NCBI RefSeq assembly: GCF_005844425.1
Contig: NZ_SPHL01000021.1
Span: forward strand, 1-32,456
Source: Anaerofustis stercorihominis
GTDB lineage: Bacteria > Bacillota > Clostridia > Eubacteriales > Anaerofustaceae
Length of the DNA stretch: 32,456 nt
Direction of reading: 5' to 3'
Positions 7,283-17,320 of this stretch are shown in pieces. The notes beneath the pieces were generated by a model, which saw nothing but the letters and a program-made list of their open reading frames with translations, searched no databases and was not told the DNA's origin. The first letter of the stretch is position 1. Every line of letters starts with the position of its first letter. The translations under genes and the position numbers were made by a program.

Positions 7283-8509
7283 ATGAGAATAGATTTATCA
7301 AGAAACGGTATTGAAATTAAACAGGAGTCAATGGATATTGCAAGTAAATGGCAAAGTGAACTTGCAAAAGGAGATCAAGAATTTACAGGTTGGGCAAATC
7401 TTCCATCAACAATAGATAAAGATATGGTTGAAGATATTAAACAAACAGCAAAAGAAATAAAAGAAAAATGTGATTTATTTGTTGTTATAGGTATTGGTGG
7501 TTCGTATCTTGGAGCTCAAGCTGTAATAGATGCTCTTGATGGAAGCAAAGAGGATTATCCTGAAGTAATGTTTGCAGGATATAATATGTCAGCTACAACA
7601 ATGAATAAAGTTGTAAAAGCAATGGAAGAAAAAGAAACATGTATTTGCGTTATTTCTAAATCAGGCGGAACTGTTGAACCATTAATGGCTTATTCAATTT
7701 TAAAAGAAAAATTAATTGAAAAATACGGCGAAGCTGAAGCAGATAAGAGAATATATGTTGTAACAGATGCAGTAAAAGGTACTTTAAGACCCGAAGTTGA
7801 AGCAAAAGGATACAAATCTTTTGTTATTCCTGATAACGTAGGGGGAAGATATTCAGTTCTTACACCTGTAGGATTACTTCCAATCGCTGCAGCAGGTGCA
7901 GATATTGATGCATTATTAAAAGGTGCTAAAGATATGGAAGAAGATGAAGGCTGGAAAGATGAACTTTTAAAATATGCTATTTCAAGAGTTGAACTTTTAA
8001 ACAGTGGAAAAGTTATTGAAGTATTTGAATATTTTGAAGATACTTTAAGATATTTCGGAGAATGGATAAAACAATTATTTGGTGAAAGTGAAGGAAAAGA
8101 AGGAAAAGGTGCTTATCCTGCATGCTTATGCTTCTCAAGAGACCTTCATTCAATAGGTCAATTCTTACAACAAGGTAATCCTATTGTATATGAAACAGTA
8201 ATTAGAATAGATGAACCAAACTTAAACTTTACTATTCCTGAAATAGCAGGAGATCCATATGCAGGAAAAACTTTAGAAGATATTAACAGATGTGCTGAAG
8301 GTGGGGTTATTTTAGCTCATGAAAAAGCTGGAGTTCCAATTAATACTATTTCAATAGAAAAACTTGATGAATACAATCTTGGACAAATGATTTACTTCTT
8401 TGAAATGACATGTGGTATTGCTGCTTCAATGCAAGGTGTTAATCCATTCGATCAACCAGGGGTTGAAGGATATAAGAGTGAAATGAGAAAATTAATAAAT
8501 GAATTATAA
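7283..8509 (+). CDS. pgi: Glucose-6-phosphate isomerase
   Basis: Interconverts glucose-6-P and fructose-6-P. The 408 residues contain the phosphate-binding and isomerase signatures IGIGGSYLGAQA, ISKSGGTVEP, GGRYSVLTPVGLLP and the catalytic-glutamate region FGESEGKEGKGAYPA. It is about 40 residues shorter than the roughly 450-residue Firmicutes enzymes, mostly at the N-terminus, yet all core motifs are present. AGGAGG lies 12 nt before the ATG. An alternative in-phase start is not evident, because the ATG at 7272 is too close to the ribosome binding site and out of frame. The 21-bp gap to pgm indicates one transcript. Finding pgi inside a glycogen operon ties storage directly to glycolysis. 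Confidence 0.94.
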   Translation: MRIDLSRNGIEIKQESMDIASKWQSELAKGDQEFTGWANLPSTIDKDMVEDIKQTAKEIKEKCDLFVVIGIGGSYLGAQAVIDALDGSKEDYPEVMFAGYNMSATTMNKVVKAMEEKETCICVISKSGGTVEPLMAYSILKEKLIEKYGEAEADKRIYVVTDAVKGTLRPEVEAKGYKSFVIPDNVGGRYSVLTPVGLLPIAAAGADIDALLKGAKDMEEDEGWKDELLKYAISRVELLNSGKVIEVFEYFEDTLRYFGEWIKQLFGESEGKEGKGAYPACLCFSRDLHSIGQFLQQGNPIVYETVIRIDEPNLNFTIPEIAGDPYAGKTLEDINRCAEGGVILAHEKAGVPINTISIEKLDEYNLGQMIYFFEMTCGIAASMQGVNPFDQPGVEGYKSEMRKLINEL

Positions 8510-8530
8510 AAAATATGAGGTGGCGCACAA

Positions 8531-10492
8531 ATGTCAAAAACTTTATTAACAAACGATGAACAGTATTTATTTGCAGAAGGAACATATTTAAGAGCATTTG
8601 ATAAGTTAGGCGCTCATCCTGCTGAAATAGACGGAAAAGAAGGATTTAATTTTGGAATTTGGGTTCCGGATGTAAAAAGCGTAAGAGTTGCAGGTTCTTT
8701 TAATGACTGGAACACAGAAGATTTCTTTTTACATGATGACGGAAATGGTGTTTTTTCTGGATTTATCGAAGGAATAAAAGAAGGCGAGCTTTATAAATTT
8801 ATAATTGAAACAAAAGAAGGCGAGCTGATATATAAAGCAGATCCATATGCTTTTTACTCTGAAGTAAAACCGGCAACGGCTTCTGTTACAACTGATATTG
8901 AGGGATATGATTGGAAAGATAAACGATGGATGAATTCAAGATTAAAACACAATCATACAACAAAACCTCTTAATATCTATGAAGTACATCTTGGTTCTTG
9001 GAGATGTCACGAAGATGGAAGCTATTATACTTATGATGAAATGTCAAAAGAGCTTGTAGATTATGTAAAAGAGATGGGATATACACATGTTGAAATAATG
9101 CCTGTGATGGAACATCCTTTTGACGGTTCTTGGGGCTATCAAATAACTGGTTATTTTGCTCCGACTTCAAGATACGGTACTCCTAAAGAGTTTATGCATC
9201 TTGTTGAAAGTTTCCATAAAGCCGGTATAGGTGTAATAATAGACTGGGTTCCGGGACATTTTTGTAAAGATGCTCATGGACTTGGCGCATTAAACGGAGA
9301 TAAAGTATATGAATCAAAAGAACATGCACAATGGGGTACATATAATTTTGATTTCTCAAAAGGAGAAGTAAGAAGTTTTCTTATTTCAAATGCACTATAT
9401 TGGATTGAAAAATATCATGTTGACGGAATAAGAGTTGATGGTGTAAGTAGTATTTTATATATGAATTTTGGTATAGATGATGAATCACAAAAGAAATATA
9501 ATCCTGATGGGACGGAAGGTGACTTAGATGCCATTGATTTTGTTCAAAATATGAATAAAACAATAGGAACAATGTATCCTGATGTAATGCTAATAGCAGA
9601 AGAAAGTACGGCATGGCCTCTTGTTACAAGACCTCCTGAAGTTGGGGGACTTGGTTTCCATTATAAGTGGGATATGGGCTGGATGAATGATACATTAAAT
9701 TATTTTAGAACTGATTTTCCATTTAAACCTTGGAATCACAATTTGATTACTTTTTCAATGATGTATACATATAATGAAAACTTTATTCTTCCCCTTTCTC
9801 ATGATGAAGTCGTTCATGGTAAGGCTTCAATAATTGGGAAAATGCCGGGAGATTATTGGAGACAATTTGCGGGACTTAGAGTTCTTGCATTATATCAAAT
9901 GACACATCCGGGCGGAAAACTTAATTTTATGGGAAGTGAATTTGGTCAATTTATAGAATGGAGATATTATGAACAACTTGAGTGGTTCTTAATTGACGAA
10001 TATGACACGCATAAAAAACAACTTCATTATATAAAAACATTAAATGATTTTTATTTGAAAACAAAATCATTATGGGTTAAAGATTCTTCTTGGGAAGGTT
10101 ATACATGGATTGATGCAGATGATAATGAACGCTCAATTATATCTTTTATAAGACATGGAAACAGACCTATAGATGATTTAATAGTTATAATAAACTTTAC
10201 TCCTGAAACATATAATAATTTTATGGTTGGAGTTCCAAAAGCCGGAGATTATGTTGAAGTATTTAATTCCGACAATGAAGAATTTGGCGGTTCAGGAGTT
10301 GTTAATAAAAGACGTGTTAAATCGAAGAAAAAAGAATGTAATGGAATGGAAAATTCTATAAAAATAAAACTTCCTCCAATCGGCGGTGTGGTATTAAAAA
10401 GAGCAACTGCAAAAAAAGCTGCGAAAAAAACAAAGACCATAACTAAAAGCAAAAAAACAGCGAAAGCTGAGAAAACAACAAAATCAAAATAG
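8531..10492 (+). CDS. glgB: 1,4-alpha-glucan branching enzyme with lysine/alanine-rich tail
   Basis: Creates alpha-1,6 branches in glycogen. A 653-residue cytoplasmic GH13 enzyme. A CBM48 domain lies at about 38-100 (FNFGIWVPDVKSVRVAGSFN), then the barrel with nucleophile Asp303 (DGIRVDGVSS), acid/base Glu357 (IAEESTAW) and the third carboxylate Asp425 (LSHDEVVHGK). The nucleophile motif has DG where most bacterial GlgB proteins have DA. A C-terminal beta domain ends near 620. The last 30 residues (624-653) are a tail of K, A and T such as RATAKKAAKKTKTITKSKK, which is not part of the usual enzyme and resembles the end of GlgA in this operon. GAGGTG with an 8-nt spacer marks the start. Confidence 0.95.
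   Translation: MSKTLLTNDEQYLFAEGTYLRAFDKLGAHPAEIDGKEGFNFGIWVPDVKSVRVAGSFNDWNTEDFFLHDDGNGVFSGFIEGIKEGELYKFIIETKEGELIYKADPYAFYSEVKPATASVTTDIEGYDWKDKRWMNSRLKHNHTTKPLNIYEVHLGSWRCHEDGSYYTYDEMSKELVDYVKEMGYTHVEIMPVMEHPFDGSWGYQITGYFAPTSRYGTPKEFMHLVESFHKAGIGVIIDWVPGHFCKDAHGLGALNGDKVYESKEHAQWGTYNFDFSKGEVRSFLISNALYWIEKYHVDGIRVDGVSSILYMNFGIDDESQKKYNPDGTEGDLDAIDFVQNMNKTIGTMYPDVMLIAEESTAWPLVTRPPEVGGLGFHYKWDMGWMNDTLNYFRTDFPFKPWNHNLITFSMMYTYNENFILPLSHDEVVHGKASIIGKMPGDYWRQFAGLRVLALYQMTHPGGKLNFMGSEFGQFIEWRYYEQLEWFLIDEYDTHKKQLHYIKTLNDFYLKTKSLWVKDSSWEGYTWIDADDNERSIISFIRHGNRPIDDLIVIINFTPETYNNFMVGVPKAGDYVEVFNSDNEEFGGSGVVNKRRVKSKKKECNGMENSIKIKLPPIGGVVLKRATAKKAAKKTKTITKSKKTAKAEKTTKSK
10400..10489 (+). repeat. Low-complexity Lys/Ala/Thr tail of GlgB
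   Basis: Thirty codons made almost only of Lys, Thr, Ala and Ser at the 3' end of glgB. Disordered and strongly basic, histone H1-like. It shares style and words (KKT, KTA, TAK) with the longer GlgA tail. Confidence 0.75.
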
Positions 10493-10511
10493 AGAGAGAG
10501 ACAATTAAATA

Positions 10512-12998
10512 ATGGCGGTTTTTAACAAAGGTAAAAAAAATATCGAACAAGAAAATAATCAGAATAATAAAATTTTTAAAGATAAAGAAGATTTTAAAGA
10601 AAGATATTTAAGTATTTTTAAAAAAGAATTAGGTGCAAGTTTTGAAGAATCAAACAGTATTGACAGGTACAATATGCTTGCAACTTTAATCCAAAAACAA
10701 TCTAATGAAATTGGTAATGATTGTAAAAATGGTTATAGAAACAAAACACAAAAAAGACTATATTATTTTTCAATGGAATTCTTAATCGGAAAATTACTAA
10801 AAAATTATTTGATTAATTTTGGAGTTGAAGATATTGTAAAAGAAGGTTTAAAGGATTTGGGAGAGGATCTTGACAGTTTATGTGAAAATGAAAGAGATCC
10901 CGGACTTGGAAATGGTGGACTTGGAAGACTTGCTGCTTGCTTTGTAGATTCTCTTGCAAGTATGGGATATGCAGGTTACGGAATGGGAATAAGGTACGGA
11001 TATGGACTTTTTAAACAAGTAATAAAAGACGGAAAACAAGTTGAATTACCTGATAACTGGTTGGAAAACGGTTTTCCTTTTGAAGCCAGAAAAGACAATA
11101 AAGCTGTTGTTGTTAAATTTGGCGGAGAAGTAAAAAGAAATTATGAAAATGATAAATTATATTGTACATGGGAAAATACTGAAAATATCGTTGCTGTGCC
11201 TTATGATATTCCTATCGTAGGGTATGGCGGAAAAACAGTCAACACTTTAAGACTTTGGAGTGCTGAACCTTATGAACAAAAATTTGATATGAATGCATTT
11301 AATAATGGAGATTATGCAGGCGCAATGAAGTTCCGTTCCGATGTAGAAGCAATTACAAGTGTTTTATATCCAAATGATAATGGTTTATCCGGAAAAATAT
11401 TAAGACTTAAACAAGAATATATGTTTGTTTCTGCGGGTATTGCTGATATTATTTCTACATTTAAAAAATGGCATGGAACGGATTGGAAGACTTTTCCTGA
11501 TACAGTTGCAATTCATACAAATGATACTCATCCTGCTCTTTGTGCACCTGAACTTATGAGACGTCTTATTGATGAAGAAGGTTTAGAATGGGATGATGCT
11601 TGGGATATAACTTGCAAGAGTATCTCATATACAAATCATACAATTCTTCCCGAAGCTTTGGAAAAATGGCCTATTGACATGTTTAGACAATTACTTCCTA
11701 GGGTATATGATGTTGTTGAAGAAATTGATAGAAGATATAGAGAAAGTTTTCCTAGAAATATTGAAAATTGGCAAGAGTTACATCAAAATACAGCGATTCT
11801 TTGGGGTGGAGAAGTAAGAACAGCAAATCTATCAGTAATTTGCTCTCATACTGTAAATGGTGTTGCGGCACTACACTCTGAAATATTGAAGAAAGATACG
11901 TTGAAAGAATTTTATACCTTAAATCCAAGAAAATTCCAAAATAAAACAAACGGAATTTCTCATAGAAGATTTTTAAGGGAAGCAAATCCTTCTTATTCTA
12001 AACTTATTACTGATGCTATCGGAGATAAATGGTTGGAAGATGCAAACGAACTTGAAAAACTTCAAAAATATGAAGATGATAGTTCTTTCCTTGAAAAGAT
12101 GGATGAAAGTAAAAAAGAAAATAAAGAACGCTTGGCAAAATATATTTTGGATACATCAGGTGTTCAAGTTGATACTAATTCAATTTTCGATATACAAGTA
12201 AAAAGATTCCATGCATATAAAAGACAGCTTCTTAATGTTTTAAAAATCATTGATTTATATAACCAGCTTAAAGAAAATCCAAATATGGATATTCAACCTA
12301 CAACATTTATTTTTGCAGGGAAAGCTGCTCAAGGATATGAGTTTGCAAAAGATGTAATCAGACTTGTAAATTCTGTTGCCGATGTTGTAAATAATGATAA
12401 AAGTGTATCTGAAAAAATAAAAGTTGCATTTGTTCCAAACTTTTCGGTATCAAACGGACAGCTTATATATCCTGCTGCAAATATTAGTGAACAAATTTCA
12501 ACAGCGGGAATGGAAGCCTCAGGTACCGGTAATATGAAATTTATGATGAATGGTGCTATTACCCTTGGTACGTTAGATGGAGCAAATGTTGAAATTTGTG
12601 AACGTGTCGGAAGAGATAACATAGAAATATTCGGTTTAAAATCCGAAGAAGTTGATAGTTATAAATTAAATCATAATTATTATGTATGGGATGAATACAA
12701 TAATAATCAAAGAATAAAAAAACTTGTTGATGAGCTTGTTGATGGAACTTTTGGTAAATTATCAGGGAATTTCAACTTGATATATGATACTTTACTTAGA
12801 AGCAATGATGAATTCTTTGTGCTTAAAGATTTTGAATCATATATGAACGGATGGAATAATTTACAAAAACTTTATTTAGATAGAAATAAATGGAATAAAA
12901 TATCTCTTCATAATACTGCAAAATCAGGTTATTTCTCAAGTGACCGTACTATAAAACAATATTGTGAAGAAATATGGAATATAAAAAATAATCTATAA
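10512..12998 (+). CDS. glgP: Glycogen/starch/maltodextrin phosphorylase
   Basis: Removes terminal glucose units by phosphorolysis to give glucose-1-P. The 828 residues match the usual GT35 length. The signatures include NERDPGLGNGGLGRLAACF, HTNDTHPAL, the NGISHRRFL region and EASGTGNMKFMMNGAITLGT, in which Lys676 should hold pyridoxal phosphate. The first 25 residues are a charged extension (KGKKNIEQENNQNN). The ribosome binding site is a weak AGAGAGAGA, so coupling to glgB 19 bp upstream is likely. Having the degradative enzyme between two synthetic genes implies that flux is set by enzyme regulation rather than by separate transcription. Confidence 0.95.
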   Translation: MAVFNKGKKNIEQENNQNNKIFKDKEDFKERYLSIFKKELGASFEESNSIDRYNMLATLIQKQSNEIGNDCKNGYRNKTQKRLYYFSMEFLIGKLLKNYLINFGVEDIVKEGLKDLGEDLDSLCENERDPGLGNGGLGRLAACFVDSLASMGYAGYGMGIRYGYGLFKQVIKDGKQVELPDNWLENGFPFEARKDNKAVVVKFGGEVKRNYENDKLYCTWENTENIVAVPYDIPIVGYGGKTVNTLRLWSAEPYEQKFDMNAFNNGDYAGAMKFRSDVEAITSVLYPNDNGLSGKILRLKQEYMFVSAGIADIISTFKKWHGTDWKTFPDTVAIHTNDTHPALCAPELMRRLIDEEGLEWDDAWDITCKSISYTNHTILPEALEKWPIDMFRQLLPRVYDVVEEIDRRYRESFPRNIENWQELHQNTAILWGGEVRTANLSVICSHTVNGVAALHSEILKKDTLKEFYTLNPRKFQNKTNGISHRRFLREANPSYSKLITDAIGDKWLEDANELEKLQKYEDDSSFLEKMDESKKENKERLAKYILDTSGVQVDTNSIFDIQVKRFHAYKRQLLNVLKIIDLYNQLKENPNMDIQPTTFIFAGKAAQGYEFAKDVIRLVNSVADVVNNDKSVSEKIKVAFVPNFSVSNGQLIYPAANISEQISTAGMEASGTGNMKFMMNGAITLGTLDGANVEICERVGRDNIEIFGLKSEEVDSYKLNHNYYVWDEYNNNQRIKKLVDELVDGTFGKLSGNFNLIYDTLLRSNDEFFVLKDFESYMNGWNNLQKLYLDRNKWNKISLHNTAKSGYFSSDRTIKQYCEEIWNIKNNL

Positions 12999-13029
12999 AA
13001 GATATAGATAAAAAGGAGTTTAATTAAAT

Positions 13030-14181
13030 ATGAGAAAAAACGAATGTATTGCAATGCTTCTTGCAGGAGGTCAAGGTAGCCGTTTAAAAGCCTTAACAAA
13101 AAACATTGCCAAACCAGCCGTATCTTTTGGTGGAAAGTATAGAATAATCGACTTTTCATTATCAAACTGCGCGAATTCAAATATTTCAACAGTAGGTGTT
13201 TTAACACAGTATAGACCTTTTGCTTTAAATTCATATATAGGTAGCGGAGCTGCATGGGATTTGAATGGAAGAGAAGGCGGAGCTTTCATTCTTCCACCTT
13301 ATGAAACTCAAACAGGTGGAGCTTGGTATGCTGGAACTGCAGATGCTATATACAGAAATATAGAATTCATAAACCAATATGATGCAGATTATGTATTAAT
13401 CCTTTCAGGGGATCATATTTACCGTATGGATTATGAAGATATGTTAAATACTCACAAGAAAAATGAAGCTGATTTAACCGTTTCTGTTAAGCCAGTTGAA
13501 TGGGAAGAAGCTTCAAGATTTGGTATTTTAACTGCTGATGAAGAAAGCAGAATCGTTAAATTTACAGAAAAACCACCAAAACCGGATTCAAATTTAGCAT
13601 CTATGGGAATATATATTTTCAATAAAGATGTTTTACTTAAAGCTCTTGTTGAAGATGCTGAAGATGAAAATTCAGACCATGACTTTGGTAAAAACATAAT
13701 ACCTAAACTTCTTTCAGAAGGTAAGAGATTATATACATATGAATTTGATGGTTATTGGAAAGATGTTGGAACTGTTGAAAGTTATCATGAAACAGGTATG
13801 GGACTTCTTGAAGAAAAACCTGAATTTATATTGGATGATCCTACTGCTCCTATTATGAGTAATACTAATATATATTCTTCTCAAGTAATTGGTCCTAATG
13901 CTGATATTCAACAATCATTGGTTGCAAACGGATGTCACATAAAAGGAACATGCGAACACTCTATTATCAGTGTAGGATGTACAGTTGAAGAAGGTGCATA
14001 TGTGAAAGATTCAATATTATTACCTGGTGTTACAATTGAAAAAGAAGCTAAAGTATTTAATGCAGTTGTAGGAGAAAATTCAGTTGTAAAACAAAATATT
14101 GTTTTCGGTAGTGATGAAGAAGGTGCTGAAATTCAATTGATAGGTAATGATGAAATTTATAGTGGTGGAGGAGCAGAATAA
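13030..14181 (+). CDS. glgC: Glucose-1-phosphate adenylyltransferase, catalytic subunit
   Basis: Makes ADP-glucose from ATP and glucose-1-P, the committed step of glycogen synthesis. A 383-residue protein. The N-terminal nucleotidyltransferase has [10 protein letters not shown] at 12-21, then [37 protein letters not shown] and [10 protein letters not shown]-terminal left-handed beta-helix has hexapeptide repeats (about 285-365, for example [20 protein letters not shown]). An AAGGAG ribosome binding site precedes the ATG. The stop overlaps the start of glgD by one base, so the two subunits are translationally coupled, as expected for the heteromeric GlgC-GlgD enzyme of Gram-positive bacteria. 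Confidence 0.95.
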   Translation: MRKNECIAMLLAGGQGSRLKALTKNIAKPAVSFGGKYRIIDFSLSNCANSNISTVGVLTQYRPFALNSYIGSGAAWDLNGREGGAFILPPYETQTGGAWYAGTADAIYRNIEFINQYDADYVLILSGDHIYRMDYEDMLNTHKKNEADLTVSVKPVEWEEASRFGILTADEESRIVKFTEKPPKPDSNLASMGIYIFNKDVLLKALVEDAEDENSDHDFGKNIIPKLLSEGKRLYTYEFDGYWKDVGTVESYHETGMGLLEEKPEFILDDPTAPIMSNTNIYSSQVIGPNADIQQSLVANGCHIKGTCEHSIISVGCTVEEGAYVKDSILLPGVTIEKEAKVFNAVVGENSVVKQNIVFGSDEEGAEIQLIGNDEIYSGGGAE

Positions 14182-15272
14182 TGAAAAATTTAGTAGGTAT
14201 TATAACAGCAAATTATGGAACACCGGACTTAAATATTTTAACAAATAAAAGGACAATGGCTTCACTTCCTTATTCAGGCAGATATCGTTTGATTGATTTC
14301 CCTCTTTCAAATATGGTTAATTCAGGAATTAATACAATAGGACTTATACAACCAGCAAGATATCGTTCTATTATTGACCATGTTGGAAGCGGAAAAGAAT
14401 GGGATTTGGATAAAAAAAGAGGAGGACTTCATATTCTTCCTGGAACATCTTATGGTATAGGTGTCGGAAATGAAAAATTTGTTATAAGAGATTTTAGAAT
14501 TAATGATGTGTTCTTTAAACGTTCACCTTCCCCATATATAGTAATTTCTTCAGCAAGTATTATAAATAACATTGATTATACACAGTTATATAAAGCTCAC
14601 GTTGAAAGCGGAGCCGATATAACAATGGCTTATAAAGTAATTTCAAGTGATAATGAAAATATACTAAAAATAGAAGAAGCCGGCGGAAAAGTTATAGATG
14701 TAGTTAAAGGTGTTAAAAAAGGCGATAAAGCATTTATTGAATGCTTTATAATTAACAGAGCAACACTATTAAATATTTTTGAATGGTTCAATGAAATTGA
14801 CTATTTAGATTTATTTGAAGCATTAAAAGGTTCTTATAATAAATTAAATGTAAAAACCTTTGAATATGTTGGATATTCAAGATGTATTTTCGATGTTGAT
14901 TCTTATTTTGAAGGAAATATGGATTTACTTAAAGAAGGAATTGCAGAAGAATTATTCAAATCAAATTCAAGAATTCTTACAAAAGTTCAAGACTCTGCAC
15001 CTACAAAATACGAAAGAGGCTGTCATGTAAGAAATAGTGTTGTACCGGCAGGTTGTAAAATAGCAGGTACTGTTGAAAACAGTGTTATTTTCCGTAATGT
15101 AATAATAGAAAAAGGTGCTGTTGTAAAAAATAGTATTATAATGCAAAATTGTGTAATTAAATCCGGAGCACAGATAGAATATGCTATAATAGATAAAGGA
15201 AATATTATCGGAGAAGGTTTAATGATTAAAGGAACCAGTGATGATATTTTCATTAAAGAAAAAAATGAATAG
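14181..15272 (+). CDS. glgD: Glucose-1-phosphate adenylyltransferase regulatory subunit
   Basis: A paralogue of GlgC of 363 residues that modulates the catalytic subunit in Firmicutes. It keeps the fold (SGRYRLIDFPLSNMVNSGI, IDHVGSGKEWDL, and hexapeptide repeats at about 280-345). It has ITANYGTPDLNIL in place of the GGxGxRL nucleotide-binding loop, and SSASIINNIDY in place of the [10 protein letters not shown] catalytic stretch. It is therefore probably inactive alone. The TAATG overlap with glgC and 11 bp to glgA place it mid-operon. Confidence 0.94.
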   Translation: MKNLVGIITANYGTPDLNILTNKRTMASLPYSGRYRLIDFPLSNMVNSGINTIGLIQPARYRSIIDHVGSGKEWDLDKKRGGLHILPGTSYGIGVGNEKFVIRDFRINDVFFKRSPSPYIVISSASIINNIDYTQLYKAHVESGADITMAYKVISSDNENILKIEEAGGKVIDVVKGVKKGDKAFIECFIINRATLLNIFEWFNEIDYLDLFEALKGSYNKLNVKTFEYVGYSRCIFDVDSYFEGNMDLLKEGIAEELFKSNSRILTKVQDSAPTKYERGCHVRNSVVPAGCKIAGTVENSVIFRNVIIEKGAVVKNSIIMQNCVIKSGAQIEYAIIDKGNIIGEGLMIKGTSDDIFIKEKNE

Positions 15273-15283
15273 GATATAAGGTA

Positions 15284-17302
15284 ATGGTGAAAAGAAAATT
15301 AAATGTATTATTTGCAGCTTCTGAGGCTTATCCGTTTATGAAAACGGGTGGCCTTGGAGATGTTGCTGGATCTTTGCCTAAAGCATTACAAAACGATGGG
15401 GTTGAGGTTCGTGTTATTATTCCAAAATACAGAGATATTCCACAGGAATATAAAGATCAAATGGAACATGTTTGTGATTTTTATATGCCTCTTGGCTGGA
15501 GAAACGTATTTTGCGGAATAGAAAAATTAACATATCAGGGAGTAATTTATTATTTTGTTGATAATGAATACTATTTTAACAGAGGCGGAGCATATGGCTA
15601 TTTTGATGACGGTGAAAGAATTGCATTCTTCTCAAAAGCAATAGTTGAATGTTTACAGTATTTACCTGATTTTAATTGTGATGTTCTACATTGCAATGAC
15701 TGGCATACTGCTTTAGCACCTGTATTCCTTCGTGAATTTTATAACGGCGTTGGAAATTATGATAACGTAAAAACTGTATTTACTGTTCATAATTTAAAAT
15801 TCCAAGGACAAATGTCTGATATGGTTCTTGGAGATATTTTAGGTCTTGATAAAAGCAAACCTGCATCGGAACAATTAAGAAGTGATGCTCAGTCAATTAA
15901 CTTCTTAAAAGGTGCTTTATGTTACAGTGATATTTTAACAACTGTTAGTGAAACATATGCCGGTGAAATACAAAGTGATTTCTTCGGCGAAAACATGCAG
16001 GATATTTTTAGAAGAAGAAATAATGTACTATATGGTATAGTAAATGGAATTGATGTTGACTTCTTTAATCCTGAAACATCAACAAATATTGTTGCAAATT
16101 ATTCTGCGGACAATTTAGAAGGAAAGAAAAAATGCAAAGAAGAACTTCAAAAAGAATTAGGACTTGAAGTTAATGCTGATGTTCCTTTGATTGTTATGAT
16201 TGGAAGATTAACGCAGCAAAAAGGTCTTGATTTGATTCAAAGAATATTAGACGAATTAATGCAGCAAGCAGTTCAGTTTGCCGTTCTAGGTACCGGTGAT
16301 TACGAATATGAAGAAATGTTTAAAGGTTTCTCTTATAAGTATCCGGGAAAAGTAAGCGCTAATATAAGATTTAGTGAACCTTTAAGTCATAGACTATATT
16401 CAGGCGGTGATATGCTTCTAATGCCTTCATTGTTTGAACCATGCGGACTTTCTCAAATGATAGCAATGCATTTTGGTACTCTTCCTATCGTTAGAGAAAC
16501 AGGGGGCTTAAGAGATACCGTAAAACCATATAATATGTATACGGGTGAAGGAACAGGTTTTAGTTTCGCAAATTATAATGCTCATGAAATGTTGTTTACA
16601 ATAAAATCTGCAATAGATTTATATTATAACAATAAAGATGCATGGAAAAAAATGCAGGAAACTGCAATGAAAACAGACTTTAGCTGGAATGTTGCTGCTG
16701 ATAAATATAAAAAATTATATGAACAGCTTCATCCTGAAGTAGAGCCATATGTGGTTGAAAAAAAGGAAGAAGAAAAAGCAGTTGAAGAAGAAAAACCGGT
16801 TGAAAGTTTAGATAAGCAGGAAGAAACGGTTAAACCTGAAGAAGAAGTGAAGGAAGCAGTTAAGGAAAAAGTAAAAGAAGAAAAAGTTGTAGAAAATAAA
16901 GAAAATGATGTAAAAGAAGATGTAGTTTTAAAAGCTGATGTAAAAGAAGAAAAAGCAGAAGTTAAAAAAGAAGAAAAAACAGAAAAAGAAGAAGTTAAAA
17001 AAGAAGAAAAAACTGTAAAAGAAGATAAAAAGAATATTTCTTCAACAACAAAAACCGCTAAAAAACAAACAAGCACAGCAAAGAAAACTGCTTCAAAACC
17101 TGCAAACAAAACAACAAGTAAAACTGCAGGAAAAACCAGGAAAACAGCTGCAAAAAAGACAACTTCTTCAAGAAAGACAGTAAAAAAAGATAGTGATACT
17201 ACAGCTAAGGCTAAAACTACCGCAAATAAAACTGTAAAAAAAGAAGACAGTAAAACTGCAAGTAAGGTAAATACAACTGAAAAAGACAATAATAAAAAAT
17301 AG
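15284..17302 (+). CDS. glgA: Glycogen synthase with long charged, lysine-rich C-terminal extension
   Basis: Transfers glucose from ADP-glucose to the non-reducing end of glycogen (GT5). Residues 1 to about 484 are a complete GlgA: KTGGLGDV (20-27) binds the ADP-sugar. HCNDWHTAL, VHNLKFQG, VNGIDVDFFNP, IGRLTQQKG and the C-terminal EPCGLSQMIAM signature follow. The usual length is about 480, but this protein has 672 residues. Residues 487-583 are a Glu/Lys/Val-rich stretch with repeated EVKKEEKT units; 584-672 is Lys/Thr/Ala-rich (KTAKKQTSTAKKTASK) and strongly basic. No transmembrane segment is present. Start choice is slightly open: ATG 15284 uses AGGA overlapping the glgD stop, and GTG 15287 is the alternative. 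Confidence 0.94.
   Translation: MVKRKLNVLFAASEAYPFMKTGGLGDVAGSLPKALQNDGVEVRVIIPKYRDIPQEYKDQMEHVCDFYMPLGWRNVFCGIEKLTYQGVIYYFVDNEYYFNRGGAYGYFDDGERIAFFSKAIVECLQYLPDFNCDVLHCNDWHTALAPVFLREFYNGVGNYDNVKTVFTVHNLKFQGQMSDMVLGDILGLDKSKPASEQLRSDAQSINFLKGALCYSDILTTVSETYAGEIQSDFFGENMQDIFRRRNNVLYGIVNGIDVDFFNPETSTNIVANYSADNLEGKKKCKEELQKELGLEVNADVPLIVMIGRLTQQKGLDLIQRILDELMQQAVQFAVLGTGDYEYEEMFKGFSYKYPGKVSANIRFSEPLSHRLYSGGDMLLMPSLFEPCGLSQMIAMHFGTLPIVRETGGLRDTVKPYNMYTGEGTGFSFANYNAHEMLFTIKSAIDLYYNNKDAWKKMQETAMKTDFSWNVAADKYKKLYEQLHPEVEPYVVEKKEEEKAVEEEKPVESLDKQEETVKPEEEVKEAVKEKVKEEKVVENKENDVKEDVVLKADVKEEKAEVKKEEKTEKEEVKKEEKTVKEDKKNISSTTKTAKKQTSTAKKTASKPANKTTSKTAGKTRKTAAKKTTSSRKTVKKDSDTTAKAKTTANKTVKKEDSKTASKVNTTEKDNNKK
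16742..17299 (+). repeat. Low-complexity tail of GlgA with a 33-bp-spaced direct repeat
   Basis: The tail of 186 codons is rich in AAA, GAA and ACA codons. A 23-bp unit coding EVKKEEKT occurs at 16958-16980 and again at 16991-17013, which suggests growth by slippage or duplication. Charge pattern: mixed acid/base first, basic at the end. Confidence 0.75.
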
Positions 17303-17320
17303 CAAAAGGGAAAATGAAAT

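Noticed and set aside
13071-13697. Antisense open frames opposite glgC (13071-13289 and 13452-13697)
   Set aside because: Shadows of a strongly conserved gene, without start signals or domain content.
16729-17289. Long open frame of 186 codons on the minus strand opposite the GlgA tail
   Set aside because: It is the mirror of a low-complexity AAA/GAA-rich region and gives only Phe/Ser/Val repeats. No ribosome binding site or independent promoter is seen.
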